A stretch of DNA of 64,000 bases, from positions 14,100,734 to 14,164,733 of the forward strand of contig NC_089738.1 of assembly GCF_035083965.1 (NCBI RefSeq), read 5' to 3'. The stretch comes from Branchiostoma lanceolatum (taxonomy: Eukaryota; Chordata; Leptocardii; Amphioxiformes; Branchiostomatidae). The notes below the pieces were generated by a model. That model saw nothing but the letters and a program-made list of their open reading frames with translations, did no database searches and had not been told where the DNA came from. This document shows, one piece after another, positions 1-10,036 of this stretch (position 1 is the first letter of the stretch; every line of letters begins with the position of its first letter). Position numbers and translations under genes: made by a program.

Positions 1-1040
1 TACAGTAGTTTATGGTAATTAAGCATACGCAGACTCAGGCATTTAGTTTTAGATAAATGAAGTTACATTGCCAGTTCGTTACTGTTCGTTTCGCTACATG
101 GCGAGTCCTTTCGCCTCGCAACAAGTTGTTTCGGTACATTTAAATGTTATTTCTCTAAATATACAAATACTGTGTAAATGTCTTTCATAACTTAGCGCAA
201 TTAGGTGCAGTTCTGTGAGATACCTTATGAAAAACAAGCAGTCTAAACCAGACGCAATAGTTCACAACATTTGCCAGTTTACAAGTACTAGTATATGACT
301 TAGAAGGCTGCAAAGTACGAACTAATCAGTTTAGCTTTATATTGTGTTAGAGATCATTTTTAAAGCATATACAGAGTCTTATAAGCCAAAAATAGTTACT
401 CAAGCAACTGGATATAATTTTGAAACAGACGTTTCATACAGCATCAGCTATCTTTCGTCAGTGACTTCATCAACGTATACAGGGTCTTCTTTTTTTAGAG
501 GGGTGGGGTACGTAGGGGTAGGAATCTTGATGTATTTCTTGTAATTGTGCCATCTCGACACTCCAAAGTGAAGTACACGTAGTTTTCAGAAGAAACAGGG
601 CACCTAAAGAGATTACTGATGAAAAAAACACAACTTTTTGGAAACTCAAGTTCTTCCTGTAAGGTACATTGTTCTTTCCTGCAAGTTATTGGTTAATACA
701 GATACCGGTAGCTAGAACACCTCTCTGTAATGTGTCATCCTCACCGCAATACGTAATCTTGAAATATGTTGTCTTCCCCATTATTGTTATGGTGTAACAA
801 AAAATACGTGTATCAGCAAGCTGATCTCTGTGGGATTACACGGACTTAAAAGCTAACGTTATGTGATACAGTTCAGAGAGACACTGGAGTCCAAAAACCA
901 ACAACTACAATGTAGTGGGAACATTTCTTCACAGTTTGTCACAGTTGCGAGGACCCTGTGAGTCGCTCAAGATAAACCAGAACTGTTCCACGGTTGATCC
1001 ACACCCATCCTCTAAGTTCTACATCATCGTGACCCTGAAA
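1..1040. other. Upstream region, no gene recognised
   Basis: This is AT-rich sequence upstream of the TLC-domain gene. It has only short reading frames without family resemblance. The frame of TLC exon 1 stays open upstream to an ATG at 915, so an extended N-terminus is possible, but the extra residues are not hydrophobic or TLC-like. It probably holds the promoter and 5' UTR; no clear TATA box was identified. Confidence 0.4.
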
Positions 1041-4000
1041 ATGAGCGCTGCTTGCAACCTGTTGACAACGTTCCCTCTGTGGTGGACACATCTCGCGGCC
1101 TTTGCCAGTGGAGGCGCAGTATTTGCTGCGGTGTTCTACTGTTCCGGGCGACTGTTCTCACGAGTGTCACCGGCGTTCTGCCGTTTGGACACGAAAAAGC
1201 AGGCTGAAGTTCGACTTCAGTAAGTACTGTCAGTAATGTCTGATCTCTCTCTGATATAATGTACTCAAATTAGGTTGCATTGCATACATTGTAGGTAGCA
1301 GAATGTTAAGATCTATCCATCCACCCATCTCTCCATCTACCTATCTGTCTCTCTCCTTACATACAGAATATATATAGCTAACGGTATCTATGCATGTGCC
1401 GATTACATCTGCATGTGATGTTTGTATGCACGTAATACATATACATGTACATATATTTCTACGTTTGTATAGACTTTCTTTCTGTTAAGCTAGCTAGGTA
1501 TGTATCCAGCAAGATTCTAGTAGTTAGCTGCACATTTTGAAAAAAAAAAGAAGAAATGGGTAAGATGATCTTGTGTATCTGTTTTGTTGACATTACATAA
1601 GATATTACTAAATAGATTGTTACAGCGCGTGCATGATGTCGTTACATTTTCAGTGCGGCAGTCGGTTTGACCGCTGGAATAATCAGCATGTCTGCCTGTT
1701 ACGTCATTTTATTTGGGCACCTGTCTCTTGACATGATCAGGTATATACCATTAATTGTATAATTGTATAGAAATTGAATACTGTAAATGCAGAAATGTTC
1801 GTGGTTGTTTTATGTTCGTAGTTTTCGTGGTAAACTCATCAGCCTGAACTTAAAACCACCGCAAAACTTTTTGCCCATCTGTGACTGTAGCGCTACTATT
1901 ATTTCAAACGCAAACTTAAAACCACAGCGAACACTCCATTTTCTCCCTACCCCGAAATAAAAACCACGCTAACTTAAATGCATTTACAGTATTGCAGTAT
2001 CATTATTTAGATATTGCATTAACAAATAAGCTTAAAACATGAATAAGCATCTCATAAGCACACCAATGGTCTGGTCTATTCGACACAGAAGTCGATGTCA
2101 ATGATATGCGCATAAGGTGTAACAAAAATGCAATCCCTGCAGAAATAATTCATCAGGATATTGCGAAATCAAGCTCAATATATACATTGCATTTTTGCAC
2201 GCTAGATAATTTATACAGATTAAGTAACGCTGTTAGTGGCCATCGAAGCTAAGACCGGAGCAAACCCATCATAGATGCTATTTGTATAAGACGACTATAA
2301 GATGGTCTGCTCACGTGGCGGGAGGGTGGTGCGTGGCTCATCAAAAGTACACAAGACAAACCAGCAATTGCAAGAGTTTGTCCACCCCAGGACAATTAAG
2401 ATTTGGGAGAAGAAGAAGTTCATAGACACATAGTTAACATTAATACCTGTGTTAATTGGTTCTTTTTGTGTGTGTTTGCAGCAAGGACGTTCCTATAGTG
2501 CGGCATACATCTGCCTTTGACCTGGGGGTCCTTTTGGCAGGTAAAATAACATTTCATGCATCATTTCAGGCTACAGTATAACAGATTAGGTAAACTTATA
2601 TACTAAATGCCCTTGTAAAGCTTCACTGCACGAAATGGCCTCAGATCTCGACGTATCCGGAACCTAAGATTCGAAGGAATCCGAACGTATACAGGGCCCT
2701 ATTGTACTTACACAACTCAAATGTACCCGCATTTTATATAATAACAAGCAGTACCTTGAGTCCAAATATGTGGATGCCTAGCTAGCCTGATGGGCAGGGA
2801 AATGGAGTACTTAGCCACATCACTTCAGTATTGTATCTAAACATTCTTAAGCGCTGTGAAGTCGGCATTGTTGAATTGTGAATGAATACATAAATTTCAA
2901 CATTCACAACCCAATAAATACTGAACACTACTGAAGTGACGTGGCTAAGTAATCCATTTCCTTTGGGGCAGGTTTGTTACCTTTGGGGCAGGTTGGGGAA
3001 CCTCCAAATCAAGGTATGCTAGCCTGGGTGTCATCCTATTTCTACCGGGGCTCCTACACTCGCTTCCCTCAAAGGGGAAGCGAGTGTAGGAGCCCCGGTA
3101 GAAATAGGATGGCACCCAGGCTTAGGTATGCAGCGCAGGTTAATGCGGGTAAATTTGAGTTGTGTAAGTACTATACGCCCCTGGATCCGTTCGGATTCTT
3201 CCGGATCTTAGGTTCCGGATCCCGTCCGGATCCGAGGCCATTTTGTGCAGTACTTTGTTCCCAGGCTTCTCCGTTCACTTAGTGTTTTCTTAATCTTAGC
3301 CCATGTGAGTATGGAGAGGCTGAATAGTGATTAGAATGACCAACGTTGTTTCAATAGTCCTGTGCGTCTGAATAAGCAGTTATTATAGGCAGGTTACAGG
3401 TACAGCATGAACAGAAGCCAGTCTCACGGGTCCAGACCTTTTAGCCTAGCAGATAAGGTGTGCCGCCTGGCGGGCCCGGGTTCGATCCCGGGAGCCAGGA
3501 GACTGTTCTACTCACCTCTTGTATTTCAGCTTGAAGAAATTCACAAGAACTAAAATAAACTCACCAAGGAGGTTTTATCATTCTAGTTTCAAGAGGCCTC
3601 TTGATAAAATCTCCTTGATAAAATCTTGCTAAAAAGACCCTTGCTTTATTTCACCAAGGTATGAGTCTCTTTGATTTCTTGTTCTTGCAGAACTGGTGAT
3701 CAGCGTTAGTGTTCCACTGACCGGGCCATGTACAGTCGGGACCTTTAGGACAGCTTCGCATCACGTCCTTGTGGTTTTTGGAGAGATTATGTCACTTGTA
3801 AGTACCATTATCGTTACCTGTCATCAGTAGAACACGCAGGCTACTGATAGGTGTACGTGTACACATATCTATGTCTGATCTCTCCCTCTATTGGTCCATC
3901 TAGGTACATGGGGTGGTTCCGTATGTTGTGATATTTCATCATCGGATGGATCTAACAGCACCACCATTTAGGTTACGGTAAGTCCCCTTTCCAAACCTGT

Positions 4001-5146
4001 GCCTCCCTTTTAAGTCAGCATCTGAATTTTTCAAAAATTGTAGGGCATTCATTCCATTTTCCCAAGTTCCATCTTAGCTTGTTCCTCTCATCATCACCAT
4101 TGTCAAATGCACACTGAGATATTAAACCCAACATGTTGAATTATCCATATACATGTAGACTCTACCAGTCTCCCCCGGTCGCTGGGAAAATAGTAGAAAT
4201 TGGCCAAATAGAGTCAAATGTATGAAGGGCTCCCTTCATACATATGACTCTATTTCGCCAATTTCTACTATTTTCCCAGCGACCGGGGGAGACTGGTAGA
4301 GTCTAATATACATGTACTTGTGCTTAGGTTAGTTGTATCCAATATTGTTTGTTTGAATGTATAGTTGTAGAAGACCTTACGAAAGTCGTTGTACTTTTGT
4401 TGTATCAATAAAGATTGTTCAAATTTCAGTCTCATATTGAAGACACTGGGTGTTTCCCGTGAGGCACCGGGATACCTTCCGTTGTGGGTAGGGTCATTAA
4501 CCTTGACTCTCTACATCCGGGTTCTCGTCCTCCCTTTGTACTGGCACAACTTTGCCTTCTTCATTCTGCCCCAGATGGACGAGATAAAAAGGTACGCGCT
4601 ACAAACAGTCTTAAAGTGTGGTTCAAGTGCCACTTACTGACCAGTCTAGCGGGTCCGGACCTTTTAGGTTAGTGGTAAGTGGGCTGGGTTTGTGCGCTGG
4701 CGGGCCCGGGTTTGATTCCCAGGTGCCATGGGACTCTACTACTCGCCCTGTGTGTGTCAACAAAAATGTTAGCAAGAACAAACAAGAAAAAGACAAACTG
4801 TATTGCAAAGTTGTACAGGACAAAAGAAAGTAAACATGGTTGGCTATATTATTTTTACAGATGGTGAATATTAACAGCTAAGAACGTACATGAAATAAAA
4901 GCAAGATACATAAATATCAGGTAGTAAGAATAATTGTTTTATCTGACTCGTAACATTGTCATAAAACCTGTATTTATACACGTTTCATTTAAATGCCGTT
5001 TTCTTTTTTTCAGGTGTGGATACTGGTTGTGCATCTTGATTTTCGTTTCTGTGCCGTGCGGCCATTTGTGGAATATAAACATGTTTTCCACTGGGTTCCT
5101 GAGTTTGAAACGGTATCTAATGAACAGAAAGTCGAAAGTGAACTAG
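1041..5146 (+). CDS. TLC domain-containing protein (TLCD4-like), 7 exons
   Basis: Proposed exons are 1041-1219, 1654-1740, 2482-2540, 3691-3797, 3904-3977, 4430-4591 and 5014-5146. All introns are GT-AG and all phases agree, giving 266 residues; TLCD4 is about 263. Seen: several hydrophobic segments; a family-like stretch around residues 45-62 (SRVSP, LDTKKQAEVRLHA) matching the linker before the TLC core; a double His (SHHVL, residues 132-133), the TLC family hallmark; a TAPPFRLR stretch like the family's STPF.N.RW; and a basic C-terminal tail. TLC proteins are multipass membrane proteins of the ER or plasma membrane linked to ceramide or phospholipid handling. The exact substrate cannot be told. 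The start is taken at 1041, though an in-frame ATG lies at 915. TLCD5 is the main alternative family. Confidence 0.8.
1779..1991. mobile_element. Palindromic MITE in TLC intron 2
   Basis: A 213-bp element starts with TACTGTAAATGCA and ends with its near-perfect reverse complement TGCATTTACAGTA. The sub-terminal arms, with GTGGTT/AACCAC blocks, are also complementary. It has no coding capacity. It is a non-autonomous DNA element inserted in an intron. Confidence 0.7.
2616..3256. mobile_element. Non-autonomous inverted-repeat element with nested palindromes
   Basis: The outer arms (about 2616-2745 and about 3128-3256) are inverted copies. One holds GCACGAAATGGCCTC and the other GAGGCCATTTTGTGC, followed by matching TCCGGA-rich and TTGAGTTGTGTAAGTAC/GTACTTACACAACTCAA blocks. 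Inside lie two further inverted repeats, one at about 2790-2975 (arms containing TTAGCCACATCACTTCAGTA and its complement) and one at 3021-3122. It looks like insertions of foldback or MITE elements into one another. It lies in TLC intron 3. Confidence 0.7.
3021..3122. repeat. Near-perfect palindrome
   Basis: Two arms of about 48 bases each are reverse complements (AGCCTGGGTG...CACCCAGGCT) with almost no loop, the centre being CCCTCAAAGGGG. It would form a long hairpin in single-stranded DNA or RNA. It sits inside the larger inverted-repeat element. Confidence 0.85.
3419..3517 (+). repeat. tRNA-derived SINE-like element, copy 1
   Basis: It contains a canonical RNA polymerase III B box (GGTTCGATCCC) inside a GC-rich T-arm-like hairpin, with an A-box-like TAGCCTAGCAGATAAGG upstream. 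A related copy lies at 4641-4750 with the same flanks (GGGTCCGGACCTTTTAG, GGCGGGCCCGGGTT). No intact cloverleaf or CCA-compatible acceptor was found, so it is called SINE-like rather than a tRNA gene. Confidence 0.6.
4158..4303. mobile_element. Palindromic MITE with direct flanking repeats
   Basis: The arms begin GACTCTACCAGTCTCCCCC and end with its reverse complement. The flanks carry the same ATATACATGTA on both sides (ending at 4157 and starting near 4306), a likely target-site duplication of 8-11 bp. A diverged relative lies at 11994-12190. It lies in TLC intron 5. Confidence 0.75.
4641..4750 (+). repeat. tRNA-derived SINE-like element, copy 2
   Basis: It belongs to the same family as 3419-3517 and shares GGGTCCGGACCTTTTAG and the CGGGCCCGGGTTTGATTCCC B-box hairpin. 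The copy is degenerate and immediately follows the sixth exon of the TLC gene. Confidence 0.6.
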
Positions 5147-6071
5147 TTTAAAGTCAAATCGTGTTTCACTCACCAAACCATGCATTAATGTATTAACACG
5201 GTAACGTTATAGAGAAGAACTTTATATTGGTTACAATGTCTAATTAGGTTTGGTTGCAAAAATTGATGAATCTTCAAAAGCTGACATCAGAATCATATTA
5301 TTGTTCTACACACTTATGGAGAAGAGTAGGGGTGACCCGGTGTGCTTGGCCAAAAATTACACGAGCCGTAGCGAAGCTGCAGTGCACTACTAGCTAAAGA
5401 GAAAGCGTCATGCTTCGTCCTCAGTTCGATAGCTTTACTTTTTGTTACATCATATGGCATTGAATTGTAACATTTGACCATCCGACTATGGGACTGTCCA
5501 GTAACATTCTTAGAATTACGAAAAATAACTCAGTATAGAGAGAGGAGAGAATACAGACATCTTCCATGTAGCACGCATCACCATGGAAACATAATCTGGT
5601 GAATGTGACATACAGTACGTCACAAATTTTAACAGTTACTTGCTAATTCGACAAGTTGAGAAACTGACAACTTGCAACAATCCACTTGCCTTCGCTTGAT
5701 ATATGTGTCAGTTTTATATATGATAATGGCTATATGATAATAACATTATAATGACCCACTTTCCTTCGACGTACAAGGCAGTCGGTTCCTTATGTCACCA
5801 CCTCGTTTGCTTTGCTCACACGGTTTATTCGCTGGTTACAGGAACCGACTATGCCTATAACACCGTATATATACAACAACCCATTGTAACAAACTGTACA
5901 TAATTCAGGGAGGTGCAAGCCATTCCCTGCGCATGTAACTATTGTAAGTCTGTCGTTTGAATAGATAAATAAATAAGCTATGAATACCAACGGATCTGAG
6001 AAATACACATGTCTATACACTGTATACACCGCGTCATTAACCCTATAGGGTCTATTCATCATCTATCTACA
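5147..6071. other. Tail-to-tail intergenic region between TLC gene and MRNIP
   Basis: About 0.9 kb separates two convergent genes. It contains an interspersed repeat (5320-5440) and another repeat block (about 5795-6060) whose relative lies at 30362-30465. A minus-strand AATAAA (TTTATT at 5824-5829) is a candidate polyadenylation signal for MRNIP. No gene was seen. Confidence 0.5.
5320..5440 (+). repeat. Interspersed repeat, 'GAGTAGGGGTGACCCGG' family
   Basis: The block GAGAAGAGTAGGGGTGACCC followed by GTGTGCTTGGC, GCACTACTAG and GCGTCATGCTTCGTC recurs, diverged, at about 16985-17085, 43805-43915 and 45025-45150. No coding frame is conserved. It is a family of short interspersed elements of unknown origin. 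Confidence 0.6.
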
Positions 6072-9000
6072 TCACACGTCCCAAATGTCCTCTCCCAGTA
6101 CATCGTCCAGGTCCTCTCCGGTACAGAACCCAGCTGTTCTTAGCTCCGATACTTCTCCTGAGTTCTGCACATCAAAAGTCATCCTGGTGTTCACACCATC
6201 CTGTGGGTCACAGGGGGGCTTTGCCATTGGCTGATTGTATCTTTGAAAGGCGGGGTCATCACCTTGGCAACCACCCAACTCCCCTTTCAAACACCTGCTA
6301 TGCTGTCCTATGTCACCTTCTTTTGCAGAATATTGTGTACTCAAACTTTCAAGTTTGGAGCTATCATTTTGCCTGATGGAGAAGTTCTCTACCTGTACAG
6401 ACTCATCATCATCAGTATCATTCTCTATGTTAACAGGTTTGCTAGTGAACTTGCTCCATTTTGAACTTGGCATTGAACTAGAGGACAATGACTGCTGCCC
6501 TTGTCTGGGCAAATGTCGCTTTCGTCTGTCCACTTTTTTGTTGTCGGCAGCTTTTACGTCGTCCCAACTCTCTTCATTTCTGATTGATTTGTCTTCCCCG
6601 CTTTCTTCCACTTTTCTTTTCAGGGAGTCTGGCAGTGCTTCTCTGGAGTGTGTAAAGTTTGTTGTATGGAAATGTTGCCTTGCTGAGTGCGCTGCGGTTT
6701 GTGATTGTACGTTTTCATCCTCTTTGAAGTCTCGATGTTGACTTTTGTGTGTCACATATGTTGTATGTGACTGCTGTATGTAACATGACGATGTTGTATG
6801 TAACTGTTGCCATGCTGGGTTCCCTGTGGTTTGAGGTTCTGTGTAGCTCTCTGTGAAGCCCTGGTTCTGACCTTGGTACGAAACGTTGTGTGAAGTGTTC
6901 TTAGAATAACCTCTTTCTCCCTCAAACATTGGACAACTCTCTTGTTCAGTTGTTGGAAGCTGCCAATCTGTGAAGCTGGTCTGGACAAGTGATGACCTAG
7001 CAGACACATCTGGAACTGTAACCTAAAAAGAAACAAAAAAACAACATTTCTTTACAATTATATACAATGCACTGAACTTAGATAATACATACATTAAAAA
7101 ACATTACATTAATTGTGGATGCTGTATATCTAGATGACTACTGTCATTCTTCATTTCTTAACGGTAACTTAATTTTAGTGGTTACAAGTCCACTGCTAAG
7201 ATTTCATAATCAAAAACGATTACTAACATTTGAGACTATGATGTTTGTTCCCAGTATTCTAATAGTTCCCACCATTAGAATTAAATGATGTGATGAACTG
7301 CTCCCTTTCCTCCCAACTACTAAAATTACCAACCACAATATTGAATGGATTTACAGTATACTGTAGACATGCATGTTAAATTAGTGTCCCGATGCAGGTT
7401 TACATTGCAAAACTGTATTTGTTGAACCACCCTGGCCGACATCTAAGCCAAAAACTACATGTATCTACTAGTACCTACCAACTCTTCCTTTTTTCAGGAC
7501 CGTAATCAGAAACACAACTTTAATTTTCCCAGGCCTTGTCTTTTGGGACAATACACTTTCTGCTGAAACCTATTACACATGTATATCTGAAACCTATTGT
7601 AGAGGTAACTGTACCTCATGTAAGCGTAAGGAGGTAGCTTACATCACATCAGTTAGAATGGGTAGAACATACGGTACCTGGCAGCGCTGTCTTTTGCCTT
7701 GTCTGTCATAAGTCTGTGTTCTGTTCAAAACAAGAGGGAAAACTCAATCGTTCGCACACATCAGGGTCTGATGCATGGCGGCTACAGATAAATTGCATAG
7801 GTCTTGCTGGGTTGATCTACTCTCAGTGTAGACTCAGACGTTTAGAAAAGGAAAATGTGCAAAACTACTATGAGTACAAAGAGCAACATGACAAGTTGCA
7901 ACATGACAGTCTACTGACTTGAGTAACTATTTTTGATTATGATACAAAGCTACATTGTAGAATTCCCCCTCTAAATATAGAAACAAAATGACATTTTTGG
8001 TGAAGATGGTGGCATTAACATACCTTTCTCCTTGTCGTTTTCCTTTCCTTTTTTTCTGTTGGAATCTGTTCTTGTCGGTTGTAAACTGGGCGTCTTCAGA
8101 GTCAGAAGGATCCTTGTCATCTGGCTTCAAGTCTGAGGAGGCCACAAACTTCTCCCATTTACTGTGCTGCAGGCCATCATCAGTGTAGTCATACTAGAAC
8201 AAAACAAAAAACCTTCAGATGCACTTAATTCAGCTGGAATATGCATATGGAGATCTTCTCAGACCCAAATCTGACAAGAAAAATTGCATAAAAGGCAGTG
8301 GAAACAGGAATAGATTTCTTGTCCACAGCTGATAAATTTGCTTAGTTTGAACCTGATTTTAAGAAACTACTGCAATATCTCGGAAATAAAACAGCAATTG
8401 TAAGCTTGAAACTAAGAGGCTAAATTGGATACCATTCAAGTTCAACATAAGAATACGTATCCCACCTGTGCAGCTGTAGCGTCTTCTGTACTTTCCTGCC
8501 ACTCCTCTTCTGAGTCCTCACAGGCAGGCGGTGCGGAGTCGAGAGTGCCTCTCATCATGTTCAGTTTCTGTACATGTCTCCTGCAGTCTGCTCCGGTACC
8601 ACGACCATATTCCTGGTGAAAATATGGGCAGCAGTGGTGAAAGGATCACTAATTGAATGTTAATGTTGGAAACATTCATTTCAATATTAAAAAAATACTT
8701 TTGGCATGCTTTCAATAGTAATTATTGTGCTGTTTTAATGAAAAAAATTATCAACATATCTTCCTGAAGTCATTTCACCTGAAGGTTTGATTGGCATTTC
8801 ACTAGTTGACAAACTTGCTATCACTAGAGACTGGCACCCATGTATCACATACGCCACCTAGCAGGATTAGAACAAAGTGCAGCACTGTCGACTATAACAA
8901 CATGTATCGCCATTTACAGTTTTTACTGAGTTAATACAGGTATGGTAATCTGTAAACGTTACCTTTCTGACGGACTGTTTTGCTCCGCACAACTTGCAGT

Positions 9001-9198
9001 TCCACTTCTTGCTCTTTTTAACCTGTGTTAAAGGCCACAAATAAGACTGTTTTAACAGAAAACAGACCGTACCGTAACTCCTCCAAAAAAATTATATAAT
9101 CGTTCACCCCGTCAATTTGATCGATCGTTTATACGAACCTGGTGAACTTGGAAGGTCTCACAAGAAAAACACCGAATGACGTGGAACTCTTGCACCAT
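6072..9198 (-). CDS. MRNIP: MRN complex-interacting protein, 6 exons
   Basis: Exons in transcript order are 9198-9139, 9022-8963, 8612-8466, 8193-8024, 7702-7678 and 7022-6072. Phases agree, giving about 470 residues; human MRNIP is about 343. Seen: N-terminal MVQEFHVIRCFSCETFQVHQ and VKKSKKWNCKLCGAKQ, with two CxxC pairs of a zinc-binding module; EYGRGTGADCRRHVQKLN, the family's most conserved stretch; a SKWEKFV motif near residue 100 and a second SSKWSKF; and a C-terminus ending in acidic GEDLDDVLGEDIWDV like the family's GEDFDDDV. MRNIP binds the MRE11-RAD50-NBS1 complex in the nucleus and promotes the DNA damage response. The long last exon is Ser/Gln/Asp-rich and low in order. The 25-nt fifth exon is inferred because it restores frame between exons 4 and 6. 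Confidence 0.88.
7678..7702 (-). other. MRNIP: Candidate 25-nt microexon of MRNIP
   Basis: Exon 4 ends in phase 2, but the long last exon is entered in phase 0 after its TTTTTAG acceptor. This 25-nt segment has an AG just before it and a GTACCG donor just after. It encodes basic residues (R-QGKRQRCQ) that continue the basic stretch of exon 4, and its length repairs the frame exactly. It was inferred from sequence only. Confidence 0.6.
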
Positions 9199-10036
9199 CT
9201 TGAAAACTAGTTGTATGTCGATACTCGAGCCAACTCGTGAAAAACGCTTACAGTTGCAGGTTTTGGATGGCGGATTATAAATTTGGACCCTTCGAAAAAC
9301 GCGGGCGACTCTAACCTTTCACCTTTGCACCGCAGGAAAACGATCTCACATTTCCGAGTTCGGCAAATTAGGTGGTCGTTTGTATTTCAGCGATATGTAC
9401 GAAACTGAGTTGTATCTAATTTTGAAGACTGAGTTGTATCTAATTTTGAAGACTGAAAAATTCTATTCAATCTAGATCTGATTGTCAAAAATGGCAACAA
9501 CATCATAGTTTTATGTGATCCGTAGGGTTTCGATGCGTTGAAAAAGGCTGAAGCACTTCTGACAAATTCCGCTAGTCGTCTCTTTTTATCCACCATACAA
9601 GTCGCATATCTAGCTTTTAGTGTCTATGAAGACAAATCCATAACCTTTACATATGGGATATCATTTTAAAGAGAAATGAATAAGCTTTTAAATGGTATAA
9701 ACCGCAATGCCAATCATAAAAAAAGAACTGAGATATGATTGATGAAATACAAGTTTTCAAAGCCTTTTGTATTGGGCTTACATTAAATCTAAAAAAAAAG
9801 TCGCAAGTGATTGTTATAGCTGTCTAGGAGGTAGAGTTTTTATAAGTCACGTTAGTATATATTGTACTAGCAAAGTTTTGAAGGAGGATTTAAATTTTTG
9901 TGAGGACAGCTTTCATATCGCCATGTTACAAAGTCTGTATGCAGGTCAGGGGTAACATCGTGGCCTCCTGTCAATAACAGGGTCAGGAAAGGTAAACCGG
10001 TACCTACAGAATACTAGTTCTACCACCTGGTGCAGT
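9199..10036. promoter_or_regulatory. Head-to-head intergenic region, MRNIP / PTER
   Basis: The start codons of MRNIP (minus) and PTER (plus) are 838 bases apart and diverge, so a shared or bidirectional promoter is likely by position. No TATA box was identified for either gene. The region includes a 24-bp direct duplication at 9408-9455 (GAGTTGTATCTAATTTTGAA repeated). A 69-codon minus-strand frame at 9387-9596 has no recognisable product. Confidence 0.5.
9408..9455. repeat. 24-bp tandem duplication
   Basis: The unit GAGTTGTATCTAATTTTGAA plus GACT occurs twice back to back, with identical copies. It lies in the MRNIP/PTER divergent region. Confidence 0.85.
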
